Assembly (NCBI RefSeq): GCF_008632455.1
Contig: NZ_CP043929.1
Span: 1,178,001 to 1,242,000, forward strand
DNA length: 64,000 bases
Direction of reading: 5' to 3'
Origin: Methylomonas rhizoryzae
GTDB taxonomy: Bacteria; Pseudomonadota; Gammaproteobacteria; Methylococcales; Methylomonadaceae
Position numbers and translations under genes: made by a program. Of this stretch, positions 1 through 8,520 are shown piece by piece; position 1 is the first letter of the stretch, and each line of letters begins with the position of its first letter. The notes beneath the pieces were generated by a model. The model was not told the origin of the DNA and searched no databases. It saw nothing but the letters and a program-made list of their open reading frames with translations.

Positions 1-2
1 GG

Positions 3-509
3 CGAGCCGCGATAGAATCCGTGTTGGAAAATGGTGCCGATGCGGTGTTCGCGCCGCTGTTCTGGTTCGCGGTATTAGGCCCGTCCGGGGCTGTGCTGTA
101 TCGTTTGGCGAATACCCTGGACGCGATGTGGGGTTATAAAAATCAGCGCTATCGATATTTCGGTTGGGCGGCGGCACGATTCGACGACCTGTTGAACTTT
201 GTGCCGGCGCGGCTGACGGCATTGACTTATGCGGTTCTAGGAAATGCTCCAGCGGCATTGCAGGCTTGGCGCACCCAAGCAGCCCTGTTGGAAAGTCCCA
301 ACGCCGGCCCGGTGATGGCTGCCGGTGCCGGCGCATTGAATCTTGAGTTGGGTGGTCCGGCTAGCTACCACGGCGTCGTCAAGCAAAAAATTTGGTTCGG
401 TGGTGTTTGTCACCCGGAAAATGCCGACATCGATCGCGCCGTAACCTTGGTTTTTCGGGCGTTGGTCTTATGGGTTGCGGCAATCGGCATGTATGACTAT
501 GTTGCTTGA
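3..509 (+). CDS. cbiB: Adenosylcobinamide-phosphate synthase, 3' part only (CbiB/CobD family)
   Basis: This is the C-terminal half of the integral membrane enzyme that attaches aminopropanol (or its phosphate) to adenosylcobyric acid late in cobalamin synthesis. The frame is already open at base 3 and reads RAAIESVLENGADAVFAPLFWF, cut here to its family signature AAIES...ENGADAVFAPLFW; the GTG at 21 is therefore internal and the true start lies before the window. Further family marks are the GPSGAVLYRLANTLD stretch and a closing hydrophobic helix (ALVLWVAAIGMYDYV). The stop overlaps the start of the next cobalamin gene, so the two are translationally linked. The name is secure; only the N-terminus is missing. 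Pseudomonas nomenclature calls the same enzyme CobD. Confidence 0.93.
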   Translation, partial: RAAIESVLENGADAVFAPLFWFAVLGPSGAVLYRLANTLDAMWGYKNQRYRYFGWAAARFDDLLNFVPARLTALTYAVLGNAPAALQAWRTQAALLESPNAGPVMAAGAGALNLELGGPASYHGVVKQKIWFGGVCHPENADIDRAVTLVFRALVLWVAAIGMYDYVA

Positions 510-1512
510 ACACGGCGGATGTCTGCAGCTGGCCGCCCGGCAATTCGGCATTCCGGCTGCGGATTGGCTGGATTTATCCACCGGTATTAATCCTAATGGC
601 TGGCCGGTACCGCCGGTGCCGGCCGAATGCTGGTTGCGTTTGCCGGAAGAGCAGGACGAATTATTGCCGGCGGCCAGGGCTTACTACGGCAATTCCTCTC
701 TATTGGCGGTAGCCGGGTCGCAAGCGGCGATTCAAACCTTGCCGCGTTTGCGTCCACAGTCCAGGGTAGGGTTCTTGCATCCGGCTTATGCCGAACACGC
801 CGGTGCCTGGCAGCGGGCCGGACATCAGGTTACGGCGCTGCAAGTGCATGCGCTCGAATCGGCGTTGCCGGCTTTGGATGTATTGATTTTGATCAATCCG
901 AACAATCCGACCGGTTGCCGTTGGCCCATAGCGCAATTGTCGGACTGGCACGGCCGCTTGCAACAGCGGGGCGGTTGGTTGATCGTCGACGAGGCCTTTA
1001 TTGATACGACGCCCGAGCTCAGTTTGTCGCCATTGCCGGTAAAGCCGGGTTTGATCGTGTTGCGTTCGCTTGGCAAATTCTTTGGTTTGGCCGGGATACG
1101 CTGTGGATTCGTGATCGCCGAAACGGCAATACTACAGCGATTGGCGGCAGAACTCGGGCCGTGGGCCATCAGTCATCCGGCTCGCTATGCGGCGGCGCGC
1201 GCACTAAAGGATACGCAATGGCAACGCGAGACGGCTATCCGTCTCAAATTGCAAAGCCGGCGCTTGACCGATCTACTAAGCGAAAATGGCTGGCCGCCTA
1301 GCGGTGGCTGCGATTTGTTTCAGTGGATAGAGACCGAATACGCCGGCCAATTGCATCGGATACTGGCCGAACAAGCGATTCTGACCCGTTTGTTCAGCCG
1401 GCCGGCCAGCGTGCGGTTGGGCTTGCCCAAAGACGAACCGGCGTGGCGGCGCTTGCAACATGCGCTGGCGCATCCCGGGGTTTTAGCTCTGCAAGCCGTC
1501 AAATCGGGTTAG
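493..1512 (+). CDS. cobC: Threonine-phosphate decarboxylase (CobC, equal to Salmonella CobD)
   Basis: This PLP-dependent fold-type I enzyme decarboxylates L-threonine 3-phosphate to aminopropanol phosphate, the linker that CbiB attaches to the corrin ring. The family N-terminus is visible (LEHGG, then DLSTGINPNGWPVP), followed by NPNNPTG, the DEAF motif and SLGKFFGLAGIRCG, where the Lys should carry PLP. I chose ATG 493 (ATG 499 is equally possible), because orthologues begin a few residues before LEHGG and the longer TTG start at 475 adds unconserved residues. It overlaps the cbiB end by 17 nt. Its stop codon overlaps the stop of the convergent permease gene by 3 nt, leaving no room for a terminator between them. 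Confidence 0.92.
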   Translation: MTMLLEHGGCLQLAARQFGIPAADWLDLSTGINPNGWPVPPVPAECWLRLPEEQDELLPAARAYYGNSSLLAVAGSQAAIQTLPRLRPQSRVGFLHPAYAEHAGAWQRAGHQVTALQVHALESALPALDVLILINPNNPTGCRWPIAQLSDWHGRLQQRGGWLIVDEAFIDTTPELSLSPLPVKPGLIVLRSLGKFFGLAGIRCGFVIAETAILQRLAAELGPWAISHPARYAAARALKDTQWQRETAIRLKLQSRRLTDLLSENGWPPSGGCDLFQWIETEYAGQLHRILAEQAILTRLFSRPASVRLGLPKDEPAWRRLQHALAHPGVLALQAVKSG

Positions 1513-2594
1513 TCGGTGTCTTGCCCGTTGGCGTTGGGATTCGTCAACACCTCGTGTTCTTTGCGCATTAGCCAATCCGACATGAGCGCGTAGCAGGTCG
1601 CCAGTAGCGTGGGGCCGATGAATACCCCTATAAAGCCGAAAGCCAACAAACCGCCCAAAATACCGAACAGTATTAAAACGAAAGGTAGTTCGACTTCTCG
1701 GCTGATTAACAGCGGACGTAACCAGTTGTCGATGGTTCCGACCAGCAATAAAAACCACGCGGCCAGAAACAAAGCCCAGCCGGCTTCACCCTCCATCAGT
1801 AACCATGCCGAAATCGGCAACCAGACTAGCGTGCCGGCCGCCGGAATAATCATCAAAAAAAATGCTGCGAAACCCAACGCGAACGCGTAGGGCACGCCGG
1901 CGATGATAAATCCCAAAATGGACGCCAGGGCTTGAGCCAAGGCGGTACCTAAAATGCCGTATACCACCGCCCTCAAGCTGGAGCGGACTATGGCCAATAT
2001 GCGTTGGGTGTTTTCGCCGGCCAGACGCTGCATGAGGTTAACGAAATGTTGGGCAGCCTGTTCGCCGTCGCGGTAAAAAAAGAACAGCGCCAACAAGCTA
2101 AAACCCATATGTACCAATTCCCCGGCTAGACGTATGCCTTGTTCCAACGCCCAGCTACTGGCGGGAAGTGCGTATTTTCTGGCCAGATCCAGGACACGAT
2201 TGGAATCTTCCGCAAAACTTTGCCAAGTTTCGCTTGCGTCGTCACCGACCAAGGGCAGCTCGCGCAACCAGGCCGGGGCCGGCGGCCATGCGTGAGGCTG
2301 GCCGGACAGCCATTGCAGTAGCCGGTTGACGTCGTCCGGGATGGCCGAGGCCGCGGCAACGAACGGCGTGAGCATGAACAAACCGATGGGCAGAACCATG
2401 CAAGTCGCCGCTTGGGTTGCCGTCAACTTGTAGGCTCTGAGTTTGTGATACATCGGCCAGGTAACGAACGACAAAATCGCGGCCCAGAGCATGTCGACAA
2501 CAAACGGTTTTAATACTTGATAGCAGCCGAACAGCAGCAAGCCCAATGCAAACAGACTTGCGGTTTTTTCGTAGCGTGACGTGGCGGTGGGCAT
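1509..2594 (-). CDS. AI-2E family transporter (PerM/YdiK-like permease)
   Basis: This is a polytopic inner-membrane protein of the UPF0118/AI-2E exporter family (361 aa from ATG 2594). Hydrophobic helices occur in the usual pattern: two at the N-terminus, a long periplasmic or amphipathic stretch (about residues 70-150), then a block of C-terminal helices. The last block holds the family-typical LFGILGGLLAFGFIGVFIGP segment. An ATG 51 nt upstream adds residues that do not look like a membrane start, so I prefer MPTATSRYEK. Family members are linked to autoinducer-2 export or Na+/H+ antiport, and the substrate cannot be read from sequence. It is convergent with the cobalamin genes and unrelated to them. 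Confidence 0.85.
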   Translation of the reverse strand: MPTATSRYEKTASLFALGLLLFGCYQVLKPFVVDMLWAAILSFVTWPMYHKLRAYKLTATQAATCMVLPIGLFMLTPFVAAASAIPDDVNRLLQWLSGQPHAWPPAPAWLRELPLVGDDASETWQSFAEDSNRVLDLARKYALPASSWALEQGIRLAGELVHMGFSLLALFFFYRDGEQAAQHFVNLMQRLAGENTQRILAIVRSSLRAVVYGILGTALAQALASILGFIIAGVPYAFALGFAAFFLMIIPAAGTLVWLPISAWLLMEGEAGWALFLAAWFLLLVGTIDNWLRPLLISREVELPFVLILFGILGGLLAFGFIGVFIGPTLLATCYALMSDWLMRKEHEVLTNPNANGQDTD

Positions 2595-3009
2595 ATAAGG
2601 ATTCCTCAAAGCGAATACAACGCTACCGCACAGTTTTTTCGGCAAGAGCCGCTGTGAGCCGGCGCTCTGTAGCCGGAAGGGCTGTGCTTAGATGGGCCGG
2701 ATTATAAAAGTTTTTGAAGTGGACGCGGCTGCGTTTGTGGGCCGATGATAAAGCCAATCGTCTAAAAATGCTTGGCGATAAGTTGTCCAAAATCAGCTAG
2801 CGGATTTGGCCGAAGGGGATGCTACGTCCTGGGCGGGTACGTTTTACAGCATGTTTTTCAATCAGTTAATCATGCGCAGAGCAGTGGATGTGAAGGGCGC
2901 TGATTGATATTTTGTTGCCGAGGCGATTGACTTTGTTAAGGTAAAAGAGTAAAGGGTGTTATGCTACCGTTTTTGTCGAGCCGCTGCTTTGGGTGGAGGT
3001 GGCCCAGAT
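2595..3009. other. Intergenic region before the flagellin pair
   Basis: About 415 nt lie between the divergent permease and the small coiled-coil gene. No convincing gene is visible. A TTGACT (2927-2932), 17 nt, TAAAGG (2950-2955) arrangement could be a weak sigma-70 promoter for the flagellin pair. I found no clear sigma-28 (TAAA...GCCGATAA) or sigma-54 (GG-N10-GC) flagellar promoter, although flagellin genes usually have one. Confidence 0.35.
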
Positions 3010-3387
3010 ATGATTTCCAGTGCGACATCCAGTATCAATAGTTTTGCATACGACCAATTGAGCTCGACGCTTGCCAAGCGTAGTGCCGAACAAGCCGCGC
3101 AGAAAGCCGACGCGTTACGCGAGCAAGCCGACGCTGCTCAAGCGTTGGCGGATCGATACGATGCCAAGGCGAGGAGTCTGGATAATCAAGCCAACAAGGC
3201 TGAAGTCAATTCCGACGAAGCCCGGTTGCGTTTGACGCTATCGGGCGCATTTAAGAATGCAGGGCAGCAGTTGGTGCAAACGGTCAATCAAGCGGTAGTC
3301 AAGCCGGATGTTTATGCTGCGTCCGAAAGCGCTCTGGTATCGCAGCAGCAAACTATTATCGGCGGTACTATCGATACTACCGCTTGA
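3010..3387 (+). CDS. Small coiled-coil protein upstream of flagellin, function unknown
   Basis: A 125-residue protein begins at ATG 3010, preceded by a GGAGG-like site at about 2995-3000; the longer frame from 2956 adds residues with no helix pattern. Residues of roughly 15-75 are Ala/Gln/Glu/Lys-rich with heptad-like spacing (AEQAAQKADALREQADAAQ), a probable coiled coil. The C-terminus ends in GGTIDTTA. There is no signal peptide or membrane segment. It sits 82 nt before the flagellin on the same strand, so the two probably share a transcript. A chaperone-like or filament-accessory role is conceivable from position alone. I do not recognise the family. Confidence 0.65.
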   Translation: MISSATSSINSFAYDQLSSTLAKRSAEQAAQKADALREQADAAQALADRYDAKARSLDNQANKAEVNSDEARLRLTLSGAFKNAGQQLVQTVNQAVVKPDVYAASESALVSQQQTIIGGTIDTTA

Positions 3388-3469
3388 GATTGCGGTGCGG
3401 GTTTGAACTGTTTGTCTCGTTGTATTCCGCGGTATTTGGCTGTTACCGTTTCTTGTAGGAGAGGTTGTC

Positions 3470-4261
3470 ATGTTGTCGCCTATTAGTCACAATTCCCTGG
3501 ATAAAGCGCAAAATTTGCTTTATACCAATATGCAGCGCCTAAGTTCCGGAAAGGCTATCAATTCAGCCGCGGACAATCCCGCCGGACTAGCCATTGCCAA
3601 TGCGTTTACCAGTCAACTCGGCGGGCAGCAACAAGCGATCGGCAACATTGCCTCGGGCTTGTCGTTGACTGAAATTGCGGGCGGCGGGGCCGGCCAAATC
3701 ACCGATAATCTGCAAAGAATTCGCGAGCTGACCGTGCAAGCCGGTAGTGCCGCGTTGTCCGCCACCGACCGGCAGAGCATTCAAGACGAAATCGACAACC
3801 TTAGTCAAGGCATAGACAGTATTGCCAACAATACCCAATTTAACGGCCGGCAGTTGCTGGACGGCAGCTTTTCCGGACAAGTCCAGATCGGTCCGGATTC
3901 CGGCGATACCTTGGAGTTGAATCTCGGTGATTTGACCGGTTCCGGCTTGGGCATTTCGGGCTTGGACGTAAGCAATGCCGGTAGTGTCGGCACGGCGTTG
4001 GATAGCATAGATTCCGCAATCGGTCGCGTTAGCGATCTACAAAGTACGCTAGCGGGAACTTCGGCCGGCTTGAGTTCGAATTTAGCCAACCTGCAAAGTA
4101 GTTATCAAAGTTTGGCGCAAGCGCGTAGCCGTAGCCAAGATACCGATTATGCTCAGGCAAGTTCCGATTTGAGTAAGGCTAGGGTTAATAATCAGCTGGC
4201 GGTTTACGCCGTGAAACTTTATCAGGATAATCAAAAAGCCGGTGCGTTAATTTCCCAATAA
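3470..4261 (+). CDS. Short flagellin-like protein (D0/D1 domains only)
   Basis: This 263-residue protein carries the conserved N-terminal flagellin region (NMQRLSSGKAINSAADNPAGLAIA, cut: RLSSGKAINSAADNPAGLA) and RIRELTVQAG, then IQDEI..L..GID.IANNTQFNG. It ends with a shortened C-terminal helix region (SRSQDTDYAQASSDLSKA, then VYAVKLYQDNQKAGALI). The central variable domain is reduced to about 60 residues. An AGGAGAGG site precedes ATG 3470. No other flagellar gene is nearby, so this is an orphan copy. It may form a minor or alternative filament, or a non-motility filament. The C-terminal D0 is unusual in lacking the common Q-ANQ-P---L-LL ending. The family call is firm and the use is uncertain. 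Confidence 0.88.
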   Translation: MLSPISHNSLDKAQNLLYTNMQRLSSGKAINSAADNPAGLAIANAFTSQLGGQQQAIGNIASGLSLTEIAGGGAGQITDNLQRIRELTVQAGSAALSATDRQSIQDEIDNLSQGIDSIANNTQFNGRQLLDGSFSGQVQIGPDSGDTLELNLGDLTGSGLGISGLDVSNAGSVGTALDSIDSAIGRVSDLQSTLAGTSAGLSSNLANLQSSYQSLAQARSRSQDTDYAQASSDLSKARVNNQLAVYAVKLYQDNQKAGALISQ

Positions 4262-4316
4262 GCTCGGACGCGTTCGTTAGGTAGGATAGGTGTTTGATAG
4301 GGAGGCTCAGAATGGC

Positions 4317-5153
4317 CTACCATGCCATTTTTACTGCAATAAGCAGCAGAGTTACTCCGAAATAGCGCTTTAGCGTATCGGCAGGTAATCGATGTGCCCA
4401 TTTTGCGCCGACAGGGGCCGAAAAAATGCTGGTGGATGCGATTCCGAACAATGCCGGGATATAAACGTAGCCCCAAAAACGTCCGTTTGCGGCGTTTTCG
4501 TTTCCCCAACCCAACAGCACATAACTGAAAGCCGCCGAATACGCGATAGGCAGCGTGCAGGCGGACGAAGTGCCGACTGCTTGTTTCATCGTGGTGCCGC
4601 AAGCGGCTAAATAAGGGACGGTCATGGTGCCTCCGCCGATGCCGAGAAGGGCGGAAACCGCGCCTATCGACGTCCCGGCCAGAATGTCCAAAAGTCGAGT
4701 CGTGCGAATAGGCTGGGTGTTTGCCGGCGGTGCGCTCAGCAAGCGTTTGCCGGTGACTATCAAATAGCAGACAAACAACCAGCGTAATAGCGTAGCGCTC
4801 AGATAGTGGGCGATTAATGCGCCTAACGATGCGCCGACAAACAATGCCGGGGCAAGCGCGGCGACCCGCGGCTGTAGAATATTGCCCAGCTTATGGTGAG
4901 TGGCCACCGAAGAGAGCGAGGTCAGGGTTGCGCTGGCCAGCGAAGTGGCTACGGAGATCAGCAAGGTGTGCTCGACGGCGAATCCCTGCGCGATCAACAA
5001 CCAATTCAGCAGCGGCACGATCACTACTCCGCCGCCCAAGCCGAATAGACCGGCGGTAACGCCCGCTAATACGCCTAGCAACATACAGGCAAAAAAGACT
5101 TCCACTCGATAAACCGTTATCCGAATAAGCACAGCGATATGATAGCGAGTCAT
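4317..5153 (-). CDS. TauE/SafE family permease (sulfite/organosulfonate exporter family)
   Basis: This is a predicted 8-helix inner-membrane protein built from two inverted halves, each with a glycine-rich signature: GLFGLGGGVVIVPLL near the N-terminus and ALLGIGGGTMTVPYL after the middle. That duplicated pattern defines the TauE/SafE (DUF81) family. Length (278 aa) is normal. The start is uncertain: ATG 5153 adds a short hydrophilic leader, while ATG 5084 (MLLGVLAGV) starts right at the first helix. The substrate cannot be predicted; relatives move sulfite, sulfoacetate or other small anions. It is divergent from cca, with only about 50 nt between the starts. Confidence 0.85.
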   Translation of the reverse strand: MTRYHIAVLIRITVYRVEVFFACMLLGVLAGVTAGLFGLGGGVVIVPLLNWLLIAQGFAVEHTLLISVATSLASATLTSLSSVATHHKLGNILQPRVAALAPALFVGASLGALIAHYLSATLLRWLFVCYLIVTGKRLLSAPPANTQPIRTTRLLDILAGTSIGAVSALLGIGGGTMTVPYLAACGTTMKQAVGTSSACTLPIAYSAAFSYVLLGWGNENAANGRFWGYVYIPALFGIASTSIFSAPVGAKWAHRLPADTLKRYFGVTLLLIAVKMAW

Positions 5154-5199
5154 TTATACTGTGCACTCTTTAAATCCACCAATTAGTGGGTCTGGCTTC

Positions 5200-6450
5200 A
5201 TGAAAATTTATCTAGTCGGCGGTGCGGTACGCGATCGTTTGTTGGATTATCCGGTTAGCGAGCAGGATTGGTTGGTGGTCGGGGCCACGGTTGGCGAAAT
5301 GCTGGAGCGAGGTTACCGTCAAGTGGGGAAAGACTTTCCGGTTTTTTTGCACCCGGAAACGCAGGAAGAATACGCATTAGCCCGTACGGAACGCAAAACT
5401 GCGCCCGGCTACCGGGGATTCAGCATCAACGCGGATTCGGACGTGAGCTTGGAAGAAGACTTGCTCAGGCGCGATTTGACCATCAATGCGATGGCGATAG
5501 GCGACGACGGTGAGTTGATCGATCCGTTTAACGGCCGTTCGGATTTGCAACAGCGGGTATTGCGCCACGTATCGCCGGCTTTCGGCGAGGATCCGGTGCG
5601 GATTTTACGGGTGGCGCGCTTTGCCGCGCGCTATGCCCATCTAGGTTTCGTTGTCGCGGAGGAAACCCGGCAGCTCATGCAAGACATGGTGACCGGCGGC
5701 GAAGCCAACCACTTGGTGCCCGAACGGGTTTGGGCGGAATTGTACAAGGCCTTGAGCGAAAGGTCGCCGGCCGCTTTTATCCGGACCCTGCAAGATTGTC
5801 ATGCGCTACCGACCATTTTTCCGGAAATACACGCTTTGTTCGGCGTACCGCAGCCGGCCAAATATCATCCGGAAATCGATACCGGCGTGCATAGTCTGAT
5901 GGCGGTCTCGCAAGCCGCATTGTTATCCGATAAACCCGAAGTGCGTCTGGCCGCCTTGCTGCACGATTTAGGCAAAGCGGTTACCGATCCGGACAAATGG
6001 CCTAGCCACCACGGTCACGAACGCCTGGGTTTGCCGGTATTGGAGCGGTTTTGCGAGCGCTTGAGAGTACCCAAGGCCATCAAGGGCTTATGCGCGCAAG
6101 TGATGGAATACCATACCCTGTGTCATCGGGCTTTCGAACTGCGGGCCGATACCTTGACCGACATGTTGCAGGCACTTGGCGCTTTCAAGCCGGCAACGCA
6201 GTTACAGGACTTTCTGCTGGCCTGCGAGGCTGATGCGACCGGTCGGACCGGCTTCGAACAAGCGCCTTATCCGCAAGCCGCATACATCCGGGCCGCCGTC
6301 GAAGCGGCGCTGGCCGAAGATACGCGTACCGTGATGCAACCCGGTTTGAAAGGACCGCAAATCGGTCAGGCCATCAAAAGCATGCGGAGACAGGCGATCA
6401 ACAATTTCAAACAACATTATTCCCGGAACCTATCCATCCGCCACGCATGA
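5200..6450 (+). CDS. cca: Multifunctional CCA protein: tRNA nucleotidyltransferase with HD phosphohydrolase domain
   Basis: This enzyme adds or repairs the 3' CCA of tRNAs. The ATG at 5200 gives the canonical start MKIYLVGGAVRD and a 416-residue protein close to E. coli Cca. In order: the GGAVRD nucleotide-binding loop, the metal site at residues 21-23, the RRDLTINAMA motif, the FGEDPVRILRVARFAARY core, EIDTGVHSLM, then the HD domain with LLHDLGKA and HGHE. The first metal carboxylate is Glu21 (EQD), where E. coli has Asp (DRD). The gene overlaps the following DUF486 gene by 4 nt (ATGA). Confidence 0.96.
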   Translation: MKIYLVGGAVRDRLLDYPVSEQDWLVVGATVGEMLERGYRQVGKDFPVFLHPETQEEYALARTERKTAPGYRGFSINADSDVSLEEDLLRRDLTINAMAIGDDGELIDPFNGRSDLQQRVLRHVSPAFGEDPVRILRVARFAARYAHLGFVVAEETRQLMQDMVTGGEANHLVPERVWAELYKALSERSPAAFIRTLQDCHALPTIFPEIHALFGVPQPAKYHPEIDTGVHSLMAVSQAALLSDKPEVRLAALLHDLGKAVTDPDKWPSHHGHERLGLPVLERFCERLRVPKAIKGLCAQVMEYHTLCHRAFELRADTLTDMLQALGAFKPATQLQDFLLACEADATGRTGFEQAPYPQAAYIRAAVEAALAEDTRTVMQPGLKGPQIGQAIKSMRRQAINNFKQHYSRNLSIRHA

Positions 6451-6797
6451 ATCCGTTTTTTATTACCGTCGGCTTATTGACCTGCAGCAACATTTTCATG
6501 ACTTTCGCTTGGTACGGACATTTAAAAGCTCTACAGCACCAGCATTGGCTTTGGGCGGCGCTGATCAGTTGGGGATTGGCTTTGTTCGAATATTTGTTGC
6601 AGGTGCCGGCGAATAGAATCGGCTATACGGCGATGAACGTCGGTCAATTGAAAATCATCCAGGAAGTGATCGCTTTGACCGTGTTCGTGCCGTTTGCCAT
6701 GTTCTATCTGAAAGAACCGTTCAATAGGGATTATCTCTGGTCAGGCTTGTGTTTGCTGGGGGCGGTTTATTTCATATTTCGCGCCAAGCCGCTTTAA
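6447..6797 (+). CDS. DUF486 / DMT-like small membrane protein
   Basis: A 116-residue, four-helix membrane protein of the DUF486 family, distantly related to small drug/metabolite transporters. Family marks include the FMTFAWYGHLK segment after helix 1, EYLLQVPANRIGY and the MNVGQLKIIQEVI stretch, then the FYLKEP motif. Translation is coupled to cca by the ATGA overlap. The function is unknown in the family, and nothing in the context links it to tRNA processing. Confidence 0.88.
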   Translation: MNPFFITVGLLTCSNIFMTFAWYGHLKALQHQHWLWAALISWGLALFEYLLQVPANRIGYTAMNVGQLKIIQEVIALTVFVPFAMFYLKEPFNRDYLWSGLCLLGAVYFIFRAKPL

Positions 6798-6919
6798 GGC
6801 GATTGTCTTTCACTAATGACGCCCGGCTGACCGGTCTGTGTAGTCGGACAAAAAAGACCTGTCATTCGGGGTATTTTTCGCCGAAAATCGCACCATCCAC
6901 CTAAACGCCGTACACCCCC

Positions 6920-7768
6920 ATGCTTAGTTATAGACACGGTTTTCACGCCGGAAATTTTGCGGACGTGCTCAAGCACAGCCTGCTCGCTTTAGCGATTAGC
7001 GCGTTGAAACGTAAAGACAAACCTTTTGTGTACATAGATACGCATGCCGGGGCGGGTAAATACGCTTTTAAGTCCGAGTTTTCCCAAAAAACCGGCGAAT
7101 ACCAACAAGGAATCCAAAAGGTCTGGGACGAGGCGCAGCCGCCGGCGGAGTTGGCGGCTTATTTAGCGGCGATACGGGCGGAAAATACCGGGCGTCGTCT
7201 GCTGCGTTACCCGGGATCGCCGCAATTGGTACGCCGTTTGATCAGAAATCAAGACCGGTTGCAATTATCCGAATTGCATACCAACGATTTTCAGGCCTTA
7301 CACGAATTGTTCGTTGCCGATAAGCAAGTCAGCGTCTCGAAAGAAGACGGTTTGGAAAAATTGGCAAAAAAATTGCCACCCATTCAAAAGCGCGGCTTGG
7401 TGTTTATCGATCCGAGTTACGAAATCAAAAGCGAATATTCCCGGGTCATCGAAACGCTGGAGCAAGCCTACCGGCGCTTCGCCACCGGGATATTCGTCTT
7501 ATGGTATCCGGTGATAGACCGCGACGTTACCGAGGCCATGCTGAAGCGCATGCAACTTAGCGGCATACCCAAGCAATTGCGCATCGAGCATTGCGTGGCC
7601 CCGGACGGCGCTTGGTCCGGGATGACGGGTTCAGGCATGCTGTTCATCAACCCGCCTTGGTTGTTGCTGCAGCAGGCGGAAATGCTGTTGCCGTGGTTGA
7701 ACCGGGTATTGACGGACGGTCAAGGAACTTGGACGATAGAATGGTGGGTTCCCGAAAAGGTGGGATAG
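6920..7768 (+). CDS. rlmJ: 23S rRNA (adenine2030-N6)-methyltransferase RlmJ
   Basis: This SAM-dependent enzyme methylates A2030 of 23S rRNA. The protein (282 aa, E. coli about 280) opens with the diagnostic MLSYRHGFHAGNFADVLKH (first 19 residues), contains the SAM-binding YIDTHAGAGKY motif at about residues 40-50, and has the N6-adenine catalytic motif DPSYE (in LVFIDPSYE). A late LFINPPW segment is also typical. It stands alone between DUF486 and a membrane protein that starts only 4 nt after its stop. Confidence 0.95.
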   Translation: MLSYRHGFHAGNFADVLKHSLLALAISALKRKDKPFVYIDTHAGAGKYAFKSEFSQKTGEYQQGIQKVWDEAQPPAELAAYLAAIRAENTGRRLLRYPGSPQLVRRLIRNQDRLQLSELHTNDFQALHELFVADKQVSVSKEDGLEKLAKKLPPIQKRGLVFIDPSYEIKSEYSRVIETLEQAYRRFATGIFVLWYPVIDRDVTEAMLKRMQLSGIPKQLRIEHCVAPDGAWSGMTGSGMLFINPPWLLLQQAEMLLPWLNRVLTDGQGTWTIEWWVPEKVG

Positions 7769-7772
7769 CTAG

Positions 7773-8195
7773 GTGAAGAAATACGTCGATCTATTAGTAG
7801 CAGGGATGGTTGCGCTGGCGGTGGTGTTTTACGACGTCAGTCTGGAATTGATCGCCGAATTGCTGCACTTGTTGCTGGAGACTCTGCACAATATGTTCGA
7901 ATTCCTCGAATTGGCGATAGAACATACGATAGAGCATGCGTTTCACACCGAGCACCATACCAGCCAGATCATCACGTTTTACATTCTGGTTGTATTGGGC
8001 ATTGTTTTGCTCCGCTGGTTATGGCGGGTAGTGCCGCATTGGTATCGCGGTATGCTGCGGGTGGTCCGTCAGACATGGATAAGGCGAAAAATCGAAATGG
8101 AAATCTATTGGTTGTCTCTAACTTTAAGGTACAAAATCACCTTGATTTGTACGGCATTAGGCGTTGCTTACTTAGCGTCGTTCTTCGTCATGTAA
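7773..8195 (+). CDS. Small membrane protein with a His-rich loop, unknown
   Basis: A 140-residue protein starts at GTG 7773, 4 nt after rlmJ. There are hydrophobic segments near residues 5-30, 70-90 and 120-139. Between the first two is an acidic and His-rich stretch (EHTIEHAFHTEHHTSQ), a possible metal-binding loop. After the second helix comes a strongly basic segment (RGMLRVVRQTWIRRK) that would face the cytoplasm. I do not recognise the family. Codon use matches the neighbours and the close spacing argues that it is real. The ribosome site is weak. Confidence 0.65.
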   Translation: MKKYVDLLVAGMVALAVVFYDVSLELIAELLHLLLETLHNMFEFLELAIEHTIEHAFHTEHHTSQIITFYILVVLGIVLLRWLWRVVPHWYRGMLRVVRQTWIRRKIEMEIYWLSLTLRYKITLICTALGVAYLASFFVM

Positions 8196-8520
8196 CCAGT
8201 GGATAAGCGTAGCGGCGAACCGGAGCTTTTCTGCTTTATTCGAGCGCGCTTGGCGCGGCCGGCTATTAACGCTTTAAAAAATCTCCCGTCAATATTTCCG
8301 CAATCCGCCGATTCGGGTTAGGATGACGGCTGAAATCAACCCTTGGCATTTGTCTATTTCAACCATTGCCGACGCAATTTTGGTTAGCGTTTATGACAAA
8401 TGCTTAGGGATTAACGCGCAAAAGTCGTTGCTTGCCTGGGGGAGCCCTAGACCGGCCGGAATGCAGCCCAACCAAGCGTCATCCCGTGGCTTATGCCAAT
8501 ATTTACCGAATTAATCGAAC
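8196..8520. other. Intergenic region before tldD
   Basis: About 325 nt with no supported gene. A 63-codon frame (8323-8514) has low-complexity, uncharacteristic content and no ribosome site. It should hold the tldD-pmbA promoter, but I could not pick a convincing -35/-10 pair. Confidence 0.3.
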
